In this document: positions 15,089-20,584 of the stretch, piece after piece
Layout: the number at the start of each line of letters is the position of its first letter
Numbering within the stretch: position 1 is the stretch's first letter
Assembly: GCA_035943635.1 (NCBI GenBank)
Contig: DASZBX010000112.1
Location: 1 to 20,584 of the forward strand
DNA length: 20,584 nt
From: DASZBX01 sp035943635
Lineage (GTDB): Bacteria > Actinomycetota > Actinomycetes > Streptomycetales > Catenulisporaceae
Direction of reading: 5' to 3'
The notes under the pieces: generated by a model
What the model was told of the DNA's origin: nothing
The model's input: the letters and a program-made list of their open reading frames with translations, nothing else
The model's database searches: none
Program-made: the position numbers and the translations under genes

Positions 15089-15711
15089 CGCGCACAGGAG
15101 GCGACAAAGCGCTGATGGAGGATTACCCGGGCCACCTGCTGAATTGCGAGCCGGCGCCGCGCTACGAGGGCGAGGGCCCGCACGCGCTGTGGCATTTCAG
15201 CGACAACCCTTCGCTGGGCCGGTTCGAGCCCCGCGTGTCGACCAAGCCCAGCGCGCCGCGGCTGGTGTGGGCGGTGGATTCGCGGCACGCGCCCATGTTC
15301 TGGTTCCCGCGCGACTGCCCGCGCGGGTGCTTCTGGCCGGTTTCGACGACCACGCAAGAGGACCGGGAGAGGTTCTTCGGGCAGAGCGCGGCAGGCCGGA
15401 TTCACATCATGGAGTCGGACTGGCTGCGGCGGATGCGAGATGGGCGCGTGTACGCGTACCGGCTTCCAGCGGAGTCGTTCCGGCCGGACGATGTGGTAGG
15501 CGGCTTCTGGGTTTCCGACTGGCAGGTGGAGGCGATCGAGCAGGTGGTCCTCGACGACCTGCTCGGCGCGCACGCCGCCGCCGACATCGAGCTTCGAATC
15601 ACGCCGCGGATCGGGCCGCTCTGGGAACGGGTCGTCGAGTCCACCGTCGAGTTCGTCGGCTCCAAAGGCCTGCTCAGCCGGGCGAAGGAACCGGGCGCGT
15701 CAGGGGCCTGA
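15085..15711 (+). CDS. DUF6886-like family protein, coupled to the SARP gene
   Basis: GTG 15085 overlaps the SARP stop as GTGA, implying translational coupling. The 208-residue protein contains ALWHFSDNPSLGRFEPRVST, LVWAVDSRHAPMFWFPRDCP, WPVSTTTQEDRERFFG, WLRRMRDGRVYAYRLPAESF and IELRITPRIGPLWERVVEST. This pattern fits a conserved family of uncharacterised proteins (DUF6886) that resemble ADP-ribosyl or nucleotide-binding folds only loosely. No signal peptide or membrane segment is present. An in-frame ATG at 15115 is a second possible start. Pairing with a SARP is unusual in my knowledge, and the function is unknown. Confidence 0.75.
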   Translation: MTRTGGDKALMEDYPGHLLNCEPAPRYEGEGPHALWHFSDNPSLGRFEPRVSTKPSAPRLVWAVDSRHAPMFWFPRDCPRGCFWPVSTTTQEDRERFFGQSAAGRIHIMESDWLRRMRDGRVYAYRLPAESFRPDDVVGGFWVSDWQVEAIEQVVLDDLLGAHAAADIELRITPRIGPLWERVVESTVEFVGSKGLLSRAKEPGASGA

Positions 15712-15869
15712 AGAATCCCTCTTCGAGACGGGTGGGTCGCGTACCGGCTGACGGCCTTGAGAGGCGCACCGGGATCGACGGCGGCGATCAGTGCGCGGAT
15801 TCGCTTCTCGCTGGACCCAGCCCGCCATGGCCTGGTGGGGCTCCTTTTGGGCGTTCGAAGTTGCGTACG
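15712..15869. other. Short spacer after the DUF6886-like gene
   Basis: The 158 bases hold no gene, promoter or hairpin that I can support. Confidence 0.3.
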
Positions 15870-16383
15870 ATGCGCCGGATGCTGGTTGCGGAGACCACCC
15901 TGCACGACCTGGCCGCCGCGCATCTGCGGTTGGTCGAGGAGCAGCTGCAGCAGTTCCGGGTGCGCCGGGCGTGCCCGCGGATTCGACGCGGGCCCGGGAG
16001 CTCGCCGAGCGGGTGGCCGCGGGCACGGCCGAACTGGTCACCGCCATGACCGGCAAGTACGACCTCGACGACGCCCGGCGGCGCATTGTCGAGTTCAACC
16101 CGTCCGGCGAGACGGCACGGCGGCTGGCGGACACGACCGGACTCAAGCTACTGACCAGTGTCACGTTCTCGTGGCGACGATCGACGACACGCCCAGACCG
16201 GGCTCCGGCTCGGACGCGGCCGTGGCGACCGGCGAGTGGCTGGCCGCCGCCCTGCGCAGCACACGCGTGCAGCGGACCGATCCGCAGCCTTCAATCCGCG
16301 GTGGACGTGACCATCGGGGAGATCCAGTTCAGGTTGGACCGCGAGGCCGAAACCGCGTGCCTCTACTACATCGCGCTTCGCTA
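15870..16383 (+). pseudogene. Decayed unknown gene with several frameshifts
   Basis: Coding-like text moves between frames. Frame 3 from ATG 15870 gives MRRMLVAETTLHDLAAAHLR and LVEEQLQQFRV. Frame 2 from about 15970 gives GVPADSTRARELAERVAAGT, TAMTGKYDLDDARRRIVEFN and TARRLADTTGLKLLTSV. Frame 1 from about 16155 gives HVLVATIDDTPRPGSGSDAA and ATGEWLAAAL. Frame 2 then ends VDVTIGEIQFRLDREAETAC and LYYIALR with TAG at 16381-16383. The first two shifts equal single-base losses. The pieces read as one former protein of about 170 residues. I do not recognise the family. Confidence 0.5.
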
Positions 16384-16584
16384 GCCACACCCCCGCCGGC
16401 GTCGCGGGCGAAGCGTGGCTGTGGAACCTGCCCGACTACCACCAGCCGCGTGTGGAAGGCCCGGATACGTAGATCCCGCGTGCCCTATCCGAGTACGGCT
16501 TGGCCGGCCCCGGCCGCCGCCCGCGCGGTCGCCCTGGACCGCTGCGAGGTCGACCCGAAGGACACCCCGTGCTCCGGAGGACGG

Positions 16585-16869
16585 GTGCTGAGCCTGGTCG
16601 TGTGGACCGGGGACGGCCTGTCGGAGACCTGGGACCGGCTGTGCGTGCGGCGCACGGTCGACTACGCTGACCAGTGGGACCCGGCGTATGCGGAGCTGGT
16701 CGTCGGCGGCCGCGGCGGCGAGATCTGCCGAGCGCTGGCCGAACTGCACAGCGCCCGCCCGGGCGACCTGAACATCCGGATGCCCAAGCCCGGGGAAGAC
16801 GACTACGGCCGGCTCCTGCCACAGAAGGCAGAAGGCAACGAACCGGTGTGGGCCAGCCCGAAATCCTGA
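16585..16869 (+). CDS. Unknown short ORF
   Basis: GTG 16585 follows GGAGGA closely and gives 94 residues: MLSLVVWTGDGLSETWDRLC, VDYADQWDPAYAELVVGGRG, GEICRALAELHSARPGDLNI, then RMPKPGEDDYGRLLP. Third positions are strongly G/C and the composition is protein-like, so this is probably coding. The frame is open upstream into proline-rich text, so it may instead be the 3' part of a longer, damaged gene. No family is recognised and no partner is evident. Confidence 0.4.
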   Translation: MLSLVVWTGDGLSETWDRLCVRRTVDYADQWDPAYAELVVGGRGGEICRALAELHSARPGDLNIRMPKPGEDDYGRLLPQKAEGNEPVWASPKS

Positions 16870-17338
16870 CGGTTCTGTGGAGCGACACCGACCGAAAACG
16901 GTCTCGACCACGAGTGCTGAACCGGCGCGGCTTACCCGGCCGGGGCCGGCTGAGAATCTGCACGGACCTGTCAGCGATTCTGCAAGCGGTGTCAGTAGGA
17001 GGAGGGGGGAGGCCGGTTTGCTGTCAAGGATGTGGCGAAGGTGGCGGAGTTTCGGTGCTCGGTGTGGATGGTGGCGTGGTCGCGAGCGAGTTGGGCGATC
17101 GCGCGCGGTCGTCGACGTGGAACTTTTCGGGCCTGGTGTCGCCACCGCTGCACCATCCCCTTTGCGTTGCCCGGAGTCGTCCTGGTGAATCCAGCACGGT
17201 GCGGTTCGTCCGTGCGTGTGAGACGCGATTTCGACGCCGGGCTGTGATCGGATTCTGCGATAGCCTGCCGTGCGGCCGGGCCGGTGGCTACTCTGAGAGT
17301 GCGCTGGCATGGTGTCAGGGCGGGGTGGGAGGTGTGTG
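16870..17338. other. Gap before the NLR-like operon, with IS-end-like repeats
   Basis: No credible gene occupies these 469 bases. At 16957-16996 two related units, TCTGCA-N7-GTCAG and TCTGCA-N6-GTCAG, lie in tandem; the second extends to TTCTGCA-N4-GTGTCAGT. This matches, inverted, the sequence at 20355-20373 beyond the operon. A minus-strand frame crosses 16992-17250 but shows no recognisable domain. TACTCT near 17288 is a possible -10 for the operon, without a clear -35. Confidence 0.4.
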
Positions 17339-17752
17339 GTGTCTGAGGTGGATGTGCTCGTGGGCCAGGTAGTGCCGGTGATCGGTGCGGCGGTGGGGGC
17401 GTATGGTGCGGGGGTGTTGACCCGGGTGGAGCAGGGGGCTGCGGATGCCACGGTGGGTCTGGGGCAGAAGGTCTTGGCCCGGCTGCTGCACCACACCGCG
17501 CGGCCCGCATCGTTGGAGGAGGCGGTGGTGGACCTGGCCGCACACGGGCAGGACCCGGACGCGCTCGCTGCGCTGCGCTTGCAGGTGCGCAAGATCCTGG
17601 CGGACAGTCCCGAGGTGGTGAAAGAACTGGCCGGGATGCTGCCACCGGGGCCGTCGGCCACCGCGTCCGGGGTACGGTCGGTGGCGGTGGCCGGGCCCAA
17701 CACTGCGCCGATCACGACCGGGGACCGCTCCCCGGTTGTCGGTCGGCCGTGA
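17339..17752 (+). CDS. Putative membrane-active effector (Bell-like) with C-terminal amyloid-type motif
   Basis: GTG 17339 has GGGAGG with a 6-base spacer; an ATG at 17309 lacks one. The 137-residue protein opens with a hydrophobic, Gly/Ala-rich helix (VDVLVGQVVPVIGAAVGAYG, residues 4-27). Helical segments with acidic and basic faces follow to about residue 101 (LEEAVVDLAAHGQDPDALAA, VRKILADSPEVVKELAGML), then a Pro/Ser linker and the motif RSVAVAGPNTAPITTGDRSP at 113-132. The same motif starts the next protein. A glycine-rich N-terminal helix with a C-terminal motif shared by an adjacent NLR is the layout of bacterial HeLo/Bell-type pore-forming effectors. That assignment is an inference. 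The stop overlaps the ATPase gene as GTGA. Confidence 0.7.
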   Translation: MSEVDVLVGQVVPVIGAAVGAYGAGVLTRVEQGAADATVGLGQKVLARLLHHTARPASLEEAVVDLAAHGQDPDALAALRLQVRKILADSPEVVKELAGMLPPGPSATASGVRSVAVAGPNTAPITTGDRSPVVGRP

Positions 17753-20187
17753 CCGGCACCGGCCCGGCCTCAGCCGAACCACCGCCTGCCGGATTGGGCC
17801 CCGCGGCGGGCCCGGGGGCGGGGGATCGGTCGGTCACCGTCCACGGCCCGAACTACGCGCCGGTGACCACCGGAGATAACTCGCCGGTCACGGTGAGCGT
17901 GCTTGGCCCGCTGCGGGAAGTTGCCGACGTGCCGGCGGCGCCTGGGCCGGTAGGGGTGCCCGGGCGGATCCCGCTGTTCGTGGGCCGCGAGGGAGAGCTG
18001 GCTGAGCTCGAGCGCGCTCTGAGCATGGGGCCGGGGGCGGTGGTCCACACGGTGCACGGGCTTGGGGGGATCGGCAAGAGCGCGCTGGCCGCCCGCTACG
18101 TGTTGCAGCACGCGGGCGCGTATACGCAGGTGGTGTGGATCAGCGCGGAGGGCTTGGCCCGGATCGAGGCGGGCCTGGCCTCCTTCGCCCTCGCATTGGA
18201 ACCCCAGTTAGGCGCCCTGCCCGCGGAGGCATTGGCGCGGCGCGCGACCGGGTGGCTGGCGGCGCACGGCGGGTGGCTGCTGGTGCTCGACAATGTCACC
18301 GCCGCAAACGACCTTGACCCCCTGCTGGCTGCCGTGGGCTCGGGGGGTGGGAGGTTTCTGATCACCAGCCGTAGCGCAGTGGGCTGGAACCGGATCGGGG
18401 CCAAGGCGGTACGCCTAGATGTCCTCGACCCGGCCGAGGCCCTGGTCCTGCTGGCCGCGAGCATCGGCATCCTGGCCGAGTCGGTGGACGGCGGGGCGCA
18501 ATTGTGTGCGCGGCTGGGGTTCCTGCCCCTGGCCATCGTGCAGGCCGCGGTGTACATCGCGCAGAGCCAGGACGGTGACGGGCCGGACGTATACGGCTAT
18601 CTGCGGCTGCTGGAGGGGCACGCGGCCGAGGTATACGCGGCCGGCGACCAGGACGCCGACGACTGGCGCACGATCGCGCGCGTATGGCACGTGACTTCCG
18701 ACCGGCTGGCCGACACCCCTCTGGCCGGGCGGGTCTTGCGCGTGCTGGCCTGGTTCGCCCCGGATGAGATCCCCTTGAGCCTGCTCGAGGACTATGCCGA
18801 ACAACCTGCCCTGGGTCAGGCAGTGGGCCGACTCGCCGCATACAACATGCTCACCCACTCCCCGAGTGATCCGGCCGACCCTGGCGGCGGGCCGCGCCTG
18901 GCCGTACACCGACTGGTCCAGGCCGTGGCCCGTACCCCGGACCCGGCCGATCCGCACCGGGCGCCTGAGGAGATCGACCGGGCCCGCGACGAGGCCGCCG
19001 TACTGCTGAGCGATGCTCTGCCCGACATTGACCCGAAGGAGGTGGAGGCGTGGCCCGCGTATCGGCGTGTGATGCCGCACATCGATGCGTTGTGCCAACA
19101 CGCCGCCCCAGCAGACGACAGCCCCGACACGATGATCGTCCTGAACCGGGCCGGACTTTTTTCGCTCGACCAGGGCAGAGTGGCTCAGGGGATGGAGTAT
19201 CTGGCCCGCGCGTACAGGGGCTCCTGCCGGATTCGGGGCGAGGAGCACCCCGAGACGCTGATGGCGCGCAGCAACCTCGCCAGCGCCTACCAGGACGCGG
19301 GAGATCTGGGGCAGGCCATCCCTCTTTACGAACGAATTCTCGACGACCGTCGTCGGATCCTGGGCGAGGACCACCTCGGCACACTGATGTCTCTGAGCAA
19401 TCTTGCCGGTGCTTGCCTGGAGGCAGGCGATGTGGTGCGGGCCGTCGCACTTCAAGAACAGGCCGTCCACGACGCTCTCCGGATCTTGGGCGAGGACCAC
19501 CCCCAGGTGCTGAAATCCCGCCATCAGCTCGCCACCGCTTACCAAGCCGCAGGCGATCTGGGGCGGGCGATTGCACTATTCGAGCAAGTCGGCCAAGACG
19601 CCTGGCAGGTGCTGGGAGAGGATAACCCTCAGACGTTAATCTACTGCCACAATCTTGCCGACGCCTATCGGTCGGCAGGGGATCTGGGGCGGGCCATCGC
19701 GCTGTTCGAGCTGGTCTTTGTGGAATCCTGCCGAGTGCTGGGCGAGGAGCACCCCAACACGCTCTCCACCTGCAGAAACCTCGCTAGCGCCTACCAAGAC
19801 GCGGGGGATCTGGGCCGGGCCATCCTCCTCTACGAACAGGCCCTCGACAACACTCTCCGAGTCCTGGGCGAGGACCACCCCGACACGCTGGTCGCCCGCA
19901 GCAACCTCGCCACCGCCTACCAAAACGCAGGGCATCTGGGCCGGGCTATCCCCCTGTTCGAGAAGACCTTCAACGACTCTCGCCGACTACTGGGCGAGGG
20001 CGACCAACAGACACTGATCTGTTGCGCCAACCTCGCCATCGCCTACCGGGACGCAGGGGATCTGGGGCAGGCCATCCGCTTCTACGAAAAGGCCTTCAAC
20101 GACGCTCGCCGAGCATTGGGCGATGATCATCCCTTGACCAAAACTTTTAGGGCCAGACTGACCACTGCGCGAGGACATCGCCGGTAA
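17749..20187 (+). CDS. NB-ARC (STAND/NLR-like) ATPase with C-terminal TPR array
   Basis: GTG 17749 overlaps the upstream stop (GTGA). The 812 residues contain, in order: a motif at 25-47 (GDRSVTVHGPNYAPVTTGDN, then SPV) shared with the preceding protein; a Gly/Pro linker; FVGREGELAELE (77-88); Walker A GLGGIGKSAL (104-113); VVWISAE; Walker B WLLVLDN (176-182); the sensor FLITSRS (203-209); and FLPLA (258-262). A winged-helix-like segment ending RLAVHRLVQAVAR follows, then TPRs from about residue 460. Seven exact 42-residue units start at residue 500 (pattern HPxTLxxxxNLAxAYxxAGD), of the kinesin-light-chain type. STAND ATPases stay off until the repeat domain senses a ligand, then oligomerise and trigger an effector; here the effector should be the upstream product. 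Confidence 0.92.
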   Translation: MTGTGPASAEPPPAGLGPAAGPGAGDRSVTVHGPNYAPVTTGDNSPVTVSVLGPLREVADVPAAPGPVGVPGRIPLFVGREGELAELERALSMGPGAVVHTVHGLGGIGKSALAARYVLQHAGAYTQVVWISAEGLARIEAGLASFALALEPQLGALPAEALARRATGWLAAHGGWLLVLDNVTAANDLDPLLAAVGSGGGRFLITSRSAVGWNRIGAKAVRLDVLDPAEALVLLAASIGILAESVDGGAQLCARLGFLPLAIVQAAVYIAQSQDGDGPDVYGYLRLLEGHAAEVYAAGDQDADDWRTIARVWHVTSDRLADTPLAGRVLRVLAWFAPDEIPLSLLEDYAEQPALGQAVGRLAAYNMLTHSPSDPADPGGGPRLAVHRLVQAVARTPDPADPHRAPEEIDRARDEAAVLLSDALPDIDPKEVEAWPAYRRVMPHIDALCQHAAPADDSPDTMIVLNRAGLFSLDQGRVAQGMEYLARAYRGSCRIRGEEHPETLMARSNLASAYQDAGDLGQAIPLYERILDDRRRILGEDHLGTLMSLSNLAGACLEAGDVVRAVALQEQAVHDALRILGEDHPQVLKSRHQLATAYQAAGDLGRAIALFEQVGQDAWQVLGEDNPQTLIYCHNLADAYRSAGDLGRAIALFELVFVESCRVLGEEHPNTLSTCRNLASAYQDAGDLGRAILLYEQALDNTLRVLGEDHPDTLVARSNLATAYQNAGHLGRAIPLFEKTFNDSRRLLGEGDQQTLICCANLAIAYRDAGDLGQAIRFYEKAFNDARRALGDDHPLTKTFRARLTTARGHRR
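19246..20127 (+). repeat. Seven tandem 126-bp TPR-coding repeats
   Basis: Units begin at 19246, 19372, 19498, 19624, 19750, 19876 and 20002, with exact 126-base spacing and no indels. The LGEDHP and AGDLGxAI cores are nearly the same at the DNA level, including GGGGATCTGGG repeated in several units. An eighth partial unit begins at 20128. Such arrays can gain or lose units by recombination. Confidence 0.85.
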
Positions 20188-20338
20188 GGCCACAGAGCAG
20201 CCGGAAGACGTCGCCGCAGGCTTCGGCATCTCCTGCGCCACCCTTTACCGCGAACTACGCAAACACCGCGACCTCACAAAGTCCTCCACCAACGCCGCAG
20301 CCGACGACCAAGCCGCCACCCTCACCCTCGGCCGCTGA
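20162..20338 (+). pseudogene. C-terminal fragment of a serine resolvase-type HTH protein
   Basis: Frame 2 reads PLREDIAGKATEQPEDVAAG, then FGISCATLYRELRKHRDL, ending at TGA 20336-20338. The segment V-A-x-x-F-G-I-S-x-A-T-L-Y-R-x-L-R is the HTH found at the C-terminus of serine recombinases (Hin/resolvase type). The catalytic domain and start are missing, and the fragment overlaps the end of the ATPase gene in another frame, so it is a remnant. Confidence 0.5.
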
Positions 20339-20354
20339 CAGCCATTGCAGATTC

Positions 20355-20373
20355 ACTGACACTCCATGCAGAA
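20355..20373. repeat. 19-nt IS-end-like repeat, inverted relative to 16978-16996
   Basis: ACTGACAC-TCCA-TGCAGAA is the reverse complement of the upstream copy TTCTGCA-AGCG-GTGTCAGT, apart from the 4-base centre. Further TGCAGA and TGACAG units surround both copies. It lies between the resolvase remnant and the ISL3-like transposase end. Confidence 0.5.
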
Positions 20374-20429
20374 ACAGCAGGAAAGTCTGCTGACAGATCC
20401 GGGTTCTGGCGCTGATCTTGTTGCGGTGC

Positions 20430-20584
20430 TTAGATGATCAAGACGCGGCGGCGGAGGAGGTCGAGGTTCGCCCGCCCGTACATGCTTCTCTTGATTGTTT
20501 TCAGTCGGTTCACGGCGCCCTCGGTGGGTCCGTTGTTCCAGGGCAGGGTGAGTCCGGCGGTGACGGCGGCCTGGTCGTGGGTCA
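20430..20584 (-). CDS. ISL3-family transposase, C-terminal part (runs off the window)
   Basis: On the minus strand the open frame reads THDQAAVTAGLTLPWNNGPT, EGAVNRLKTIKRSMYGRANL and DLLRRRVLII, with the stop at 20430-20432. The PWNNGPTEGxVNRLKxIKRxMYGRAxxDLLRxR block is the characteristic C-terminus of ISL3 transposases, including the region around the last catalytic Glu. The rest of the gene lies beyond the window end, so its integrity is unknown. Confidence 0.85.
   Translation of the reverse strand, partial: THDQAAVTAGLTLPWNNGPTEGAVNRLKTIKRSMYGRANLDLLRRRVLII

Noticed and set aside
16992..17645. Minus-strand frame before and into the effector gene
   Set aside because: Low-complexity Pro/Arg/His text opposite a clearly supported gene; no family recognised.
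19246..20127. CRISPR-like array
   Set aside because: The regular 126-base repeats are in-frame TPR codons inside an open gene; there are no short repeat-spacer units.
20188..20429. Third gene of the NLR operon after the ATPase
   Set aside because: The only coding-like frame is the resolvase HTH remnant, which lacks a start and overlaps the ATPase end out of frame.

Overview
The window is very GC-rich DNA with strong third-position G/C bias, GTG and TTG starts, Shine-Dalgarno sites of the GGAGG type and typical actinomycete families (SARP regulator, HINT polymorphic toxin, XF1762, NB-ARC/TPR). It most likely comes from a Streptomyces-like or other mycelial actinomycete. It reads as an accessory region: integration genes, transposable-element fragments, a toxin locus, a regulator and an NLR-like ATPase operon, with no recognisable core metabolism, rRNA or tRNA.

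Layout. Positions 1-4108 look like one end of an integrated genetic element. They hold the tail of an upstream gene, a PAPS-reductase-like gene that has lost its nucleotide-binding loop, an overlapping XF1762 gene, a small gene broken by an amber codon, an excisionase-type HTH gene and a tyrosine integrase. A perfect 26-bp-arm palindrome (4171-4227) closes this unit. Next come a nucleotidyltransferase-fold gene (4297-5169) and a cysteine-rich protein whose N-terminus resembles a PD-(D/E)XK nuclease without its catalytic residues (about 5448-6884). Positions 7312-10029 are a polymorphic toxin with a TM anchor, a HINT domain and a C-terminal toxin domain, followed by a putative immunity gene. 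The toxin frame is broken twice, each time at a homopolymer, yet its restored stop overlaps the immunity start as ATGA.

Positions 10320-11237 are a graveyard of transposition genes: an AAA helper ATPase, tyrosine recombinases and an accessory ORF. An IS630-family element with a passenger gene lies at 11377-13035. It has landed in the TTA target duplication of a 206-bp MITE-like element (13038-13243), and that element cuts the 3' end of a NUDIX gene. From 14122 there is a promoter, a small SARP regulator and a translationally coupled DUF6886-type gene, then a decayed unknown gene and a short unknown ORF.

Positions 17339-20187 are the most interesting part: a two-gene operon with a GTGA overlap. 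The first gene encodes a 137-residue protein with a hydrophobic, glycine-rich N-terminal helix. The second encodes an 812-residue NB-ARC ATPase with about eight TPRs. Both carry the same roughly 23-residue motif, at the C-terminus of the small protein and the N-terminus of the ATPase. This arrangement matches what is known of amyloid-signalling NLR/effector pairs, so the locus is a candidate regulated cell-death or phage-defence system. It is flanked by inverted copies of a 19-nt sequence and by resolvase and ISL3 transposase fragments, which suggests it moved as a cassette.
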